NCBI RefSeq assembly: GCF_036588685.1
Contig: NC_086375.1
Location: 9,975,916-10,039,915 of the forward strand
Length of the DNA stretch: 64,000 nucleotides
Direction of reading: 5' to 3'
Source of the DNA: Mytilus trossulus
Taxonomy: Eukaryota > Mollusca > Bivalvia > Mytilida > Mytilidae
In this document: piece by piece, positions 25,001 to 38,300 of the stretch
Layout: each line of letters starts with the position of its first letter
Numbering within the stretch: the stretch's first letter is position 1
Program-made: the position numbers and the translations under genes
The notes under the pieces: model-generated
Told to the model about the DNA's origin: nothing
Seen by the model: the letters and a program-made list of their open reading frames with translations, nothing else
The model's database searches: none

Positions 25001-27492
25001 ACTATGGCATTTGACGAAATTGGCTGGTGAAGAACCTTGACAATTTTCATATATTCATTCGAAAACAAGACTTGCGGTCTAACGTATGTATTTCTGAGTA
25101 CTTCTGGTATGGTGAACCATAGCTGTATTCTGGTTATTTTTTCTCTACCTCTTGGTGTTTCATAGATGTGTTTAAGAATATTTTTATCGTCATATTTATG
25201 GAAAACAAAAATGAAATTCTAATCTTTCGAAAAACGTTACAGGTATTGTAATATATGAAAATCTCAATTAATCATTTTTATATAAAACTCTTAACAATTT
25301 GTTTCTTTTAACATATTTAGGTTAAAGTGAAAAGTGTTCACGCCATCTGATCAATACCTAATTGAACATATCGTAGATATAAATTGTGTACGCCAGTCTT
25401 TAAAATTTTATCAGCGACGTTCGAATAAACAAAATTTAAAAAGCCAAATGAAAAAACAAAGTTGCAGAGGATCGAAGACTCAAAACTCATAAAGGTTTTT
25501 CCAAACACAGCTTGCACACTCCTGTGATATAAAATTCATAGTACCAGTATTTGGTTACCACTTGATTTATAACTATTACCATATCAATGATAAAAATCTT
25601 TTCATAGGCGATCTACATATTTCATTTCTTATTCTACATATGTCGGAGTGCTTCCGATTTCACAATAAAAATATAATTCAAACATCATTTTACTTAAAAA
25701 TTATAATCTAGTACAAAGTTACAGTAATTATTTGTTGTAATCTTTTTTTTCAGTTTCGTATAGTGTTTTGTCGAATATTGTTATATTTAAGCATTATCTA
25801 TTGTGTCATAATTGAATATATTTGTTTTATTTTGTTCATGAAGATACTTATTTGTCATTAAACAAATCATGATATTTTCTATAATTCCTCTTTTTTAAAA
25901 GTTAATTGCACATGATAAGTTTGTTAAGTCTATATCTTGTTATCTGCGACTACATTACTCTCGCCTCTTTATAAGAATAAAAATAGTTAGGAAACCCCCT
26001 TTTTCAGATCACTCTTTGTCCTAAATTCAGAGTAATATATGGGTAACCCGTATTCCGACTTTTTTATTGGCATTTAACTAATAATTCTGTTGAAAAACAA
26101 TATAAAATAGTTAGATCCGAATCAATAGTCAATCCATCGAGACAAAATTCAGTATAAGTGGAAACTAAAATTACAAAATATTGAACTCCAAGGAAAATTC
26201 AAAACGGACAATCACTAATCAAATAGCAAATCAAAAGCTAAAACACATCAAACGAATTGATAACAACTGTCCTATTCCTGACTTGGTACAGACATTTTCT
26301 TATGTGTAAAATGGTGGATAAATCCTGGTTTTTAAAGCTAGCTAAACCTCTCACTTGTATGACAGTCGCATAAAATTCCATTATATTGACAAAGATGTGT
26401 GAACACTACAAACGCAAAAGTAAACAATCCACAAATAGGAGTACAACAGCAGCATACTGTTGGGCATTATACAAAGGGGCATCCACTCAATCTATTTTGA
26501 ATGCTGCAGATTGGTCATTTGAATCCACATTTGTTCAGTTTTATTTGAGGGATTTAGATACCCACACATTTTTAGAATAAAATATATATTTATTTCAGAA
26601 TGATGATTAGAACTGTTGTAAATAGCATTTGACTTGTATATATGCTAGTTACTGTTTTTGGTATTATCATGGTTATGATGTTAATGGTGATGGATTTTAA
26701 AGTAAAGAAGAAATTTATCCACCTTTGTTTAAAAAAAACTGTCCTCTACATACATATGTAAAAGATCATCGTTTGAAACAAGATATTCCCTGGCGGTCGC
26801 TTTTTTGCGAAACATATATATTATTAATTGTAATGATTAAAATTCATCATTTGCGAAAGATTTTGCCGAAAGAAATATATAACGATTTAATTTCATCCAT
26901 CTTATTTATTTTATTTCGGGTTTCTCAGACTTTACATAAGTGACTTACAATACTTTCTTATTAAGAAAGCACTCAAATTTCAAAAAGCTTCAACACGCAC
27001 TCCGGGCTCATAGTTTCTTCTACAAAGAATCAACGCTTTTTCATTGTATCTAAATTACTGAATCAATTTACGTCAGTTATTTTGGGATTTCTAAGCTTTA
27101 AGTGGAAATTTAAGCCGTTTGTATAATGTGAAATGACACAATTCTGTATAAAACTTTGGGACATCTTGTTGAATGGCATCGTCACAGATACTAAAATTGA
27201 CTCAAATCAGCGCAAAAAATTGTTCCAGGAGGATAACCACGAGGATACCCAGACAAACGTGTTTGATGTTGAAATCACACTTGCAGACAAGGACCATATT
27301 TAAGAGAAGACGGAACGCATTAATTAGGTAAGCACATACAAGGCCCGCTGAAGCACGCCTCCGGATGCTAGAATGTCTCTTCGAAACATTGCCCATATCC
27401 ATTCAACACATAACAAAACAATATCTGATCCAATACAGAAAGTGATTTATGAATGAAATTCGGATCAAAACATCATTTAGATATGTGACTAC
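22019..27492. other. Jagged 3' UTR and intergenic region
   Basis: AT-rich sequence with no convincing coding exon. The Jagged 3' UTR must start here. Several AATAAA/ATTAAA words occur (for example around 22730 and 23045) and none can be chosen. A diverged ACGCGCGTTTCGTC-family copy lies at about 25370-25600, and the aaaatcacaaaaatactgaa repeat at about 26150-26370. The stretch 27200-27420 has more balanced base composition, but its frames are broken and it was not recognised. Confidence 0.5.
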
Positions 27493-27957
27493 TTTAAGGA
27501 AGCTATTAAACCAAGAGTTCCAAATAATGAAGTTGAAATCATCCCTTCGTAAATTTTACGGACGCCATCACGAGTTGGTTGACCGTTATGGAATAACCGT
27601 TTCACAAATGATATCGGATATGTTCCTTACGCCGTAACTACAATCCCCTTCCCTTTCATGAATTTGACCTACCGAATTAGACTACTAAATAGTTAAGTAT
27701 TTACCGGATTTATTATCACATAAGCAACACGACGGGTGCCGCATGTGGAACAGGATCTGCTTACCCTTCCGGAGCACCTGAGATTACCCCTAGTTTTTGG
27801 TGGGGTTCGTGTTGTTTATTCTTTAGTTTTCTATGTTGTGTCATGTGTACTATTGTTTTTCTGTTTGTCTTTTTCATTTTTAGCCATGACGTTGTCAGTT
27901 TGTTTTAGATTTATGAGTTTGACTGTCCCTTTGGTATCTTTCGGCCCTCTTAAATGA
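27493..27957 (+). mobile_element. 5'-truncated copy of the Penelope-like element
   Basis: Closely matches, in reverse, the end of the element at 41012-44230. It carries the last RT codons ('ggaagctattaaacc' onward), the stretch 'ggttgaccgttatggaata', and the tail with 'gccgcatgtggaacaggatc' and 'tttatgagtttgactgtccc'. The two short open frames here are remnants. Truncation at the 5' end is typical of target-primed retrotransposition. Confidence 0.85.
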
Positions 27958-28029
27958 GATCAGCATGTCGACGTTTACGTATAATAAACTGTTATCACAG
28001 AGATATGTCCTGCCTTTTTGTAATTTTGG

Positions 28030-28640
28030 CAATGAATTGTGCCAATTAATGCTAATACAATTGCAAACCAAATATCAATGACCTACCACAAGTGGATCCC
28101 CATAAATTGACCTAATCACAAACTAATACATGTAATGTAAGCAAACCAATCAAAGTCAATAGACCATGACAGAGGGGGCGGAGCCAAATAATCTCCATGG
28201 CAATGAGATGTGACAATGCTAATACATCTGCATACCAATTATCATTGATGTACCACAAGTGGATCTCCATAAACTGACCTAATCACAAAGCAATACATGT
28301 AAAGTAAGCAAACCATTCAAAGTCAATAGACCATGACTGAGGGGGCGGAGCCAAAAAATCTCCATGGCAATGAGATCTGGCAATGGTAAAACATCTGCAT
28401 ACCAATTAGCATTGACGTACCACAAGTGGATCTCCATAAACTGACCTAATCACAAACTAATACATGTAAAGTAAGCAAACCATTCAAAGTCAATAGACCA
28501 TGACTGAGGGGGCGGAGCCAAATAATCTCCATGGCAATGAGATGTGGCAATGGTAATACATCTGCGTACCAATATCATTGACATACCACTAGTGTGTCCC
28601 CATTAAACTGAGCTAATCACAAACTAATACATTGTTGACG
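28030..28640. repeat. tandem repeat, period about 167 bp, about 3.6 copies
   Basis: Units are marked by 'caatagaccatgactgaggg' and 'ggcggagccaaataatctcc'. The 'agaccatgac' word occurs at 28161, 28328 and 28495, giving a 167-bp period. The array is followed by a GC-rich end ('ttgacgccgtcgccgacgcc') and an imperfect inverted pair, 'tttgtctcgc' and 'gcgagacaaa', at about 28670-28705. Confidence 0.85.
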
Positions 28641-29225
28641 CCGTCGCCGACGCCGGAAACAGCATACCTTTGTCTCGCTTTTTGACTCCGTCAAGGCGAG
28701 ACAAAAATGTACATGTAGGTGGGTGGGAAATATCATTTACTCCATATTGTCAAAACAACCATTATGTAGTTGACTGTTTGTATACCAGTGTCGGAGACGA
28801 CTATGAATATAAGCAAGTAATTTTAACCCTGTCCTCATGTCCTCGTTCATGATTATCACAAAAAACGCCTTATCCTTAGACGTTAAACTTATAATCAGCA
28901 ACATGACGTATGTAATTAGTGAAACAGGAACGGCTATTAAATTATTAAATTTCTCAAGCTTATTTTATTCAGATAGATGTAAAAACAAGAATAGACTTAA
29001 GTGTATCAGAGGCTCTGTTAAAAAGCATGACACACGACTGGGAACTAATTAAAATTTGGAAATAGGAAAATAAAACAGTGGATGATATACGGCACTGCAT
29101 TTTTTCATATCCACAAGCTTAAGGGTTCAGTGTTTAGATTGGCAGCATCCTCAACATCCTGAACATGGCAAAATATTTCATAGACAAAAAAACAAAACTG
29201 AATTATATTCTAACTTTATATCAGT

Positions 29226-29338
29226 TTATTTGATTGCAGAATGTAAATTATAGATTATGCTGCCTGTTGAAGAAGCTATGACATGACTGGAAATAACAAC
29301 AACTGAACAAAATATGGCTGGCCATGAAGGACATAACA
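29226..29338 (-). CDS. ARV1: ARV1 exon 6 (C terminus)
   Basis: A 113-bp last exon, acceptor TTTCAG, encoding V-LCPSWPAIFCSVVVISSHVI and a short tail ending HSAIK then TAA. It is hydrophobic like the ARV1 C terminus but not well conserved. It was chosen because it is the first acceptor that keeps phase and gives a hydrophobic end. Confidence 0.72.
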
Positions 29339-32300
29339 CTGAAATAGAAGAATTAACAATTATGTATTGTAAATGTATATCAATAGAAATATTCTGTATT
29401 CGTGGTTCAGAAGTATTATTTATCTCAAAGGCCGTCCTTACCGCTGTGTATAAATACCAATCAGTATGATCAGTCTCATAAATTGAAAGAAAAGTAACAA
29501 GTACACCGGCGTGAGCATCTTTTCCTATGTTTATAAAATGGAATTCAAGTTCACCAATGTATACTTAAAATTAACAAACACGTATAAATAGTTGTCCCTC
29601 TACTTGCAATAACAGAAAGGTTTATTTAAATGCATGCAGTTGGTCATTGACAATTTTTCAAGCAAAAATTAAATCTGAATCTGTAAGATAGTCAAATTCA
29701 CATCAAACAAGAAAAATGCAGACAAGTTATTGCAATATTAAAAAAATATAAGTTGTCCGTTAATTTGAGTTTAATTATACCGGAATGTTGGCTCAATTTA
29801 AGTATTTCAATATTTTCACTTTTGAATTTGTATTTGAGAATCATTGACATTATTAACATCCATTTTTGTTTCTCTCACATCATGTTGAATACAAGTTATT
29901 TTATAAGTACTTAACAGTCTCAGTGTCTACCTTACAGTATAAGTGATGTATATCATCAAATTTCTGAAATGAAAGAAATATTACTTACTTATTTAAACCA
30001 AAAGAATGAGATGCAATGTGAAATGTATTCTACTGAATCTTTATATAAACATATCATCAATTGAATAATCTTAAACAATCACTTACCACGGAAAGCTTGA
30101 ACATTTGATGCACAGACAAATATTGCTGTTAACCAGACATACATCTCATTATATCCCCATAATACAGCAGGTATCACCAATATCTTACCAAAATTTGACA
30201 ATAAAATGCCTCTTATTATTTCATATAATCTACAAAGGAACAAAAAGATTGTTTAAGAAAAGGACAAAAGTTTTGTCTATTTCATTTTATATGCTACAAA
30301 TTTCTGTGTTGGTATTATGATAATTATTATTTGTTAATTTTGTGCATGTTTTGTTTATACGCTGAATTAATTCTGCTATTATCTTGAAGCACATTGATTA
30401 TATCAAACAAGATATTGATATATCAGGACGCAGATATAATATTCTCTTTGAAATGAAAAGGAAATTTGAATTGTAGTGCAACTCAATAGTAAGATGGATT
30501 ACGTATAGAGGAGGCGTATACAAACCCGCCACAATCTTTATGTATTTGATAAAGTTTTTACCATTAAAGTTGTTTCATAGCTCAATTCTTATATAACCTT
30601 TCTCCCCAAAAATACAACCACATATGACCAAAATGTGTAAAATACAAACCTTAGTTTGTCCGAGGAAGGCATAATCTTACTAGCAAAGACAAATGCTGTC
30701 AATATTACAACAACGCACACAAGTAATTCTGAAAAAAACACCGTACACTTTATTCAATTATGTTAGGTTACGTTTTAGCAACAACAACAAAATTCTGTTA
30801 TTTTTAATTTACAGACAAAATAAATAATTTTCACAAAATAGATAATTTACACTTAGTAAAATTATATTTAGAACTTTTGTTTTTCTCTCTTTTATCTTCT
30901 TTGGTCAATTTTGTATTTCAAAGTTTATAGTTATGTTTTTAGTCTTTCAATATATTCTTCTGCCTCTGCTTGTATCCTAGCGATTCTAAGTTCACCAGTT
31001 CAAAGAAAAACAACTAAATTATATTTTACCTATAAGGGCTACAAAATAGTTAAAGTACAAATCCCATTCGAAAGCAGAGTATAAAACACTATCTGGCATA
31101 GGTCTGTTGTTCTGATCTCCATTTTGTCTTTGATGAACGAGTTTGGTGTAGGCGTCAAATAGTAGCAAAATGGAGGTTAGTTTCCACTGAGCCTGGAAGA
31201 TAGTTTTCGAATAATTTATAAAAGATCAATGTATATCATGAACCGTAAAGAGTGTGAACAATCCATTACCAGTTATATTTTACTTTACCGGACAGTATCA
31301 GTTGTATTTCAATATTTCCTTTATTTTGCGTCGCACCTTTGCATGTCAAACTTTACAAACGGGTTCTAAGTTATTATAGACTTAATATGAGTTCGATTTT
31401 TTATTGACTATGAATTGTTCTCCACCTTTTCTTGAGACATAAATCTGTCTTGTTCCTGACCAGGTTTGATTAATAATGTTAGCAAATACAGTCCTTCTAT
31501 CCATCACGGTTAAATGAACATGAGCTGTCGTCGTATTCTTGTTCACCGATTCGACTCAAAATCTCATATCTGATTAAGGTGGCTCGGGCCTTTTCGAAGT
31601 TTCTATCAGAAGTGCCGTATTTTTTGTTATTTTATTCTTTACTGAAAGTGAATCAAATTGGTCGAAAAAAAATAGGAGGTCACGGACCATTAAAGCTCAA
31701 AATTTTACTTTTAAACAGATCTGTAAAAAGGACAATTCTCCATGAAATGATAGGGAAAAATAAAGGTGTTGACATATTTTTATCGGAATATCAAAAAACA
31801 TTCTATGTCACTTGGTCTAAAACTGTAATATAAAAAGCTGAAATACAGCTTCAAAGAATGAGCAAATAAAAAACAGAGGTCACCGAAAAGGCAAAAAGAA
31901 ATTGTATTAAAACCCAAATTCATGCGTGAAATTATGCGCAGTCGAATAGTCCCGAGCCACCTTAAGAACAAACTAAAACTTTTTTCCTTATTAAAACAAA
32001 TCCTAAAGAAATAATTTACTATGCAATAATGTTTCAATATTTTGTGTGTTTTCTTTCGAAAAGACGTCATCGGGGTAAACAGCAAGATGATCTTCTATGA
32101 ATTCAGTAGATCAAATTACCATTTATAGACATGAGTATAAAAATACACATACAAGCAAGTCCAATAAAATAAAGACTATTTTTCTAGGTCAGTTTGGTTT
32201 CAAGTCATAGATTTCAAGTCCGTATAAATACGTATTCAAATGTCTGAAATGAGTTGAATTATTGACATCAACGATGTTTTAAAGCATAAACTAAATTGAA

Positions 32301-35300
32301 CCAAAACTGTCTGCTAATATGGCGTTGTCATTTTATTTTCGACTTATGAGTTTGAATGCCCCTCTGGTATCTTTCGCCTCTCTTTTGCTAAATAGTTTTA
32401 GCCACCGCGGAATAGTTAAGTCACATTCGCCATAGGCGATTCAAAATTAAATGGTGGTCACTTCTTTAATTTTTGAAAGAGGAGTAAATGATACCAGAGG
32501 GACATTCAAACTCATAGATCGAAAATAATTGACAACGCCATGGCTAAAAAAGAAACAGACAAACAGACAAATAATAGTAAATAAGGCAGAACACAGAAAA
32601 TAATAGACTAAACAACATGAATCCCACCAAAAACTGGAGTGATTCCAGGTGCAACAGAAGGGTGAGCAGATCCTGCTCCAGATGTTGCACCCGTTGTATC
32701 GATCATGCTATTACAAACCCCGTAAATAGTTTTACCATCTAACTAATTTACGTTTTAAAGATGCATGAAACAAACAGTATGATTTATGCTTAAGGTCATG
32801 CCTTTAAATCAATTAAAAAATCTTTGAATAAAGGCAACAGTAGTATACCGTAAGTATACCCTGTACAAAAGTCATAAATCGATTGAGAGAAAACAAATCC
32901 GGGTTACAAACTAAAACCGAGTAAAACGCATCAACCTTAAGAGGAAATTATGGTATATGTGCAAAAAAAATTTGGCCAAAATAACAGTCATATGTAATTA
33001 AAGAGTTAATCTCTGACTTTAGATTATCAATAAAAGATAATAGATATACAGATTTAAATGAAAATCATTATTTAATATATCTCGATAATCATATAGCTTT
33101 ATTTCGTGAAATTTAAGTACATAATATCAATAAATAAGTAAGGTCATGCACTTCCTTATATTGATAAGCAGTTTGACACGATTTAGATTTTTCATCAAGA
33201 AGGTAATCAGAGAACAATGTTGAAATTTACACTGCTAGTGCTAGTATTTCTGGAATATGAAGTGCATGGGGAAACTTTCAATAACAAAATAGAATTACTT
33301 CAAAATGAAGTTTCACGCCTTGTGAATGAAAACAAAATAATGAAGGCACAGCTGTCCGATTTTCAAAGGATGAAATCGAAAATGATTGAATTTGAAAGGA
33401 GTTTAAAGGGATTGAACCAAACTCAAACTAATATCTTAGACGATATAGATGAGTTTCGTTCAACACGTAAGTATATTGACTGTCTTATACATTTAGCTTG
33501 ATAGAAAAAGAAATCCACTTTATTTCAGGTTGACATCCCAGATTTGGGGATTCCCGTCACTAAACCGGCATTTCAGAATGTATTTTCTTGAGATTGCTTT
33601 CTCTATTTGTAACACTTTTATTCACTGTATCATTCTTTAAATAACAAGTGCAGTTTGGGTTGAGTTGAAGAAGGCCGCAACACGTGATAGTACGTGTCTT
33701 CCAATTGAGATTCTGTGATTCCATGCAATAATCCCAGACCTTGTGACTTACTTTTTAAATAAATAATACGAATTAATTAACTTCGATGAAAAAATAATTC
33801 TTATAAGTTGGGATGAATTTCTTTTAGAATATGGGAGTTGCATACTTTTAAATATTAGTTTCACATATAATTTTTGTTTGTGTTGCTCACACATTGTTGC
33901 CAAAATAATGGAAAAATAAGCGAAGAGAGACAAAGACTACTAAATGGACTTTCAAACCTGTGAAAATTTTAGCTTGCTAAACATCAAGGTTGTATCATTC
34001 ATTTTCTTCATGATGAAATTTCTATACTAGTACCATGTCAGGGATGTAACACTTGTTTACCATTCGTTTGATGTGTTTAGGCTTTTGATTTTGCATTGGT
34101 TAATAGATTTTCAGTTCGGTAGTATTGCTATTTTACTTTTTATCCATTATTCATTCAAACAAAACATTACACATAACCCCGATTTTCTTCATAAGAGCAA
34201 ATTTATTTTACAGAAAAAAGACAAAGTAGCAACAGTGAAGTGGTCGCCTTCCATGCGTATCTTGCGAACTCCATTTCTTCGTTAGGATATCATCATCCAA
34301 TCAAGTTTGAAACAGAAATGACAGATAAAGGAAGCCACTACAACCACTACACAGGTACATTTACTGTACCTGAAACAGGAGTATATGTATTTACATGGAC
34401 ACTTGTTGTCAGACATACATATTGCGCGACTGAGCTGGTCTTGAATAATTCTATTATTGGAGAATCGTATCCGGACTCTGCGCATGATGCAGACAACGCA
34501 TCCGCAACAGAAATAGTCGTCAGAGAAGCTGAAGTTGGGGATGCTGTGTTTGTTCGAGCAAAAAAAGGTTGTTCGTCCATAAGAAGCGACACAGTAACGA
34601 GATCTAGTTTCAGTGGCTGGAAACTATAATAGTTGATAAGATTAAAAGTTAATTATATTTATCTGTTGTACATTGTTTACAATTGTTATATGCCCTTGAT
34701 CATTTTGCATTTATGACATAATCATTTCTCATTAAAATCTTTCAAAATTTAGAGACTTCAAAGGTTTCAGATGAGTTATAAGGTTCAAAGTACAAAAATA
34801 TTCAAATTTTAAAGTCTAGATATATGAAAACCAAAATTATCGAAAGGAATCGTGAATTTATCTATAAACAGGAGCCCAAAACAGCTATGGAAAAATACGC
34901 ATTTCGATTACCCCTTTCCCCTTCTCACGAATTTGATCTACCGAATTCAATTCATTACCGGGTTTGTACTAAAAGGAGCAACACTATGAGTGCCAAATGT
35001 GAAACAGGACAACCCAAGATCACCCCCAGTTTTTTGTGGTGTTTTTGTTGCTAAGTCTTTTTTAGTTTTCTATGTTGTGTATTATATACTATTGTTTGTC
35101 TGTTTGTGTTTTTTTTTTTGTTATCCTAGGCGTTGTCAGTTTGTTTTCGACTTATGAGTTTGAATTGCCCTCTAAAATCTTTCGCCTCTCTCTTAAGCTG
35201 AACTACTTGAAAAGTAATTACAAATTAACATGAAATAAATGGAGAATGTGTCCATGGGACACAAACGATGCCACGGCTTGCATAATATATAAAGGTATAA

Positions 35301-38300
35301 AAGGACATAACTACCCCGAAAATTCAGCAAGGGGCAAACTTTAGAACGGTAAAAGAAACACGAACTGGATCTGTTTTTTTTTTGTGTTAAGAAGCATTTT
35401 GTATATGCTTCATAAAAGGCAAATTAAAATAAATCAGCAATTATTTTCATTTTAAAGGGGTGTAGATCGGTTAAGGTGACGCCACCTAAATTCGAACTTG
35501 ATCTGTATTTTGAAGTGATTAGCTTTGTGTATTAATTTCAAAACATTTGGTTAAGGCAACCTAAAGTTAGAGAACCAAACCAAATTTGGGACGTACGGAC
35601 GGACGTTCATACGGACAAGCATAAAAAGCAAATATCAATAGACACTGGAACATGACTGAAAAGTATTGATGAAATTCAGACATGTACAGTATTGACTATA
35701 TATCAAATATTATTGAACTATTATAAGTGTTTCCCTCTGAACTTACTCAATCACTGTCAAAATTAAATAAAATCATCTTATTCGGAAAAGAGATCATTGT
35801 CACCACGATAAAATCAACTATATTCTCTTACAGACCACATGCTGATTCATTCGGTTAGTGTCTCAAAGATAAACATCCACAATCACCTTTTGTTCACCTA
35901 CATAAACTTATCTTCTAGTCCCGGCGAACTTATATTGAAATCAAAGATACCACCCACACCTCACGATCCGACACATACTTCCTTGTTTCTTCTTGTTTAT
36001 CGAAACCAATCATTTCATCACGTACGGTCAGAAAGAAGGGCAAGTTGGATTCCTCGCGATGGAATAGAGCAATGTTACACACTGCCTCGTTTCTCTACAG
36101 TGAAGAAAGTTCACATAAAGAACTTTTACAAAAAGTCATGTAAATAAACTCATCATACCAGAATTAACATTTTATATTTGTGACAGACGCGCGTTTCGTC
36201 TACTCAGTGACGCTCGAATCAAAAATGTTTAAAGGGCAAAATAAAGTACGAAGTTGAAGACCAAAAATTCCTAACCTTTTTTGCCAAATACAGCTAAGGT
36301 AATCTATTCCTGAGGTAAAAAAAAAAGCCTTAGTAATTATAGTCTGTCTCGAACCTATTATAAAAAAGAAGGGGAACAGGGAAAGTAACAGAGACCACAA
36401 GCTTTTTGTCTCGCTATAGAACCCATACGTTCCCTCCGAAGAGATGTTGCAAGGGTTCTTTTACATGCAACAATCACGACACTACTTTTAAAGGAACAGT
36501 TGCTTTAAAATACAATTATAAGTAAGCAATGATTGTGGTTGTTAAATTTGATAGATGCTTTATGTGCTTTTGTGTTAAATATTTGTTTGTTTTAGTTCTC
36601 ATTGAGATATCTACACATTTATGATTGCAATATTCCTTTTTTGACAATTTTACATATTATGTCTGTTTTATTCACGCATTGTTGTAGATATAACAGAATT
36701 TGCTGCGATTGTCATATAAGTGAGAGGATTGGCGCTATAAAACCAGATTCAATCGAGCGTGCTACCACTATATAACAAAGATGAGCCCGAAATTCAGAAT
36801 AATCTACTGAAACATTTGTCAATATGACCCATTTAAACGTTTTTAAGAAAAATTAGATTAAGTAACAAGTCAACAACACAAGCAGACAAAAATAACATGG
36901 TCATTTGCTTCAAATCGAAATGTGTCTTTCAAATCGAAATGTGTCCTTCAAATATATCATATTGAATATCTGTTCAAGCTTAAACTGCTATAATCAGAGA
37001 TTCAATAATGGAAGTTTCAGGTGTTGTTTAGTGAAAAATTGAAAACAACAGTTTAATAATTTCTTGCGTCCGAACCACTTTTCTGGATTTACCTCCATCA
37101 GGAACGCTCAAAGCCAAACATTTGAAATTCGAAGATGTATAAGTACCGAAACCGTTGAACAGCTATATGTCAAAAATACCTCAAATTAACAGCCAAATTC
37201 ATATAAATCCAACTCTGCCTGCGGGGGTTTAAACCTTAGCTTCTTGATAATTTCAAAATTTATAAACGGGCAAATTTAGTAAAGTTTGTTATATCATGTC
37301 AATACAAAAGTACTGATTATTATTTACACCACTGGGTCGATGCCACTGCTGGTGGACGTTTCGTCCCCGAGGGTATCACCAGCCCAGTAGTCAACACTTC
37401 GGTTGACATGAATATCATTAATGTGGTCATTTTATAAATTTCCTTTTTACAAAACTATGAATTTACCGAAAACCTAAGGATTTTCTTATCCCAGGCATAG
37501 ATTACCTTAGCCGTATTTGGCATAACTTTTTGGACTTTTGGATCCTCAATGCTCTTCAACTTTTAACTTGTTTGGCTTTATAAATATTTTGATATGAGCG
37601 TCACTGATGAGTCTTATGTAGACGAAACGCGCGTCTGGCGTAATAAATTATAATCCTGGTACCTTTGATAACTATTGATAATTTCTTGCGTCCGAAGCTC
37701 TTTTTTGGATTTACCTTAACAGGAACACTCAAAGCCAAACATTTGAAATCCGAGGATGTATATGTACCGAAACCGTTGAAGAGCTATAGATATGTCAAAC
37801 TTACCTGGGTGGAGTTATTGCTGAGAACATGCTGAAATGCTTCTCTCTTCAACAGTAAAGCATCAAGACAGATAATGACTGGATCAAACTCTATATATTT
37901 ATCTACAAGTTCTTTACAATGGATCTAAAAGTTTAAAAATTCATATATAAAATAATTCCATTACGCTTTCAATAAATACGTAATTTTGGCACGGAGATGA
38001 GTGGATTACTTTATCTGATCTCCCCCGTGAAAAGATTTGATTCATTGTCACAATTTGGCTATCGTTTTATGTCCTGTTTGGTATGATCGCTGACTTTGTA
38101 TGAGTTTTCTAGGTTATCACTGAAGAGACGTTTATTGTCGAAATACGCATCTGGTGCAGTGAAATAAGTACCTTTAATGTTATTATACGATGACACATGA
38201 CTAATAAACGAGGTTAAATATTAGAAATGAATACGTGTTGCAACATATGCATGATATGTAAAAGTGTGCATTTGCAAAGAATTTCTTGATTATTCTTAAT

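Noticed and set aside
25370-25600. Possible exon near 25.4 kb
   Set aside because: Sequence words ('cgccagtctttaaaattttatc', 'gcagaggatcgaagactc') match a diverged ACGCGCGTTTCGTC-family repeat.
27202-27402. 66-codon - strand frame just before the truncated Penelope-like copy
   Set aside because: No recognisable motif, and the sequence does not match the Penelope-like element. Left as unassigned intergenic sequence.
31579-32085. Open frames on both strands around 31.6-32.1 kb
   Set aside because: Explained by the 392-bp TTAA MITE and its flank.
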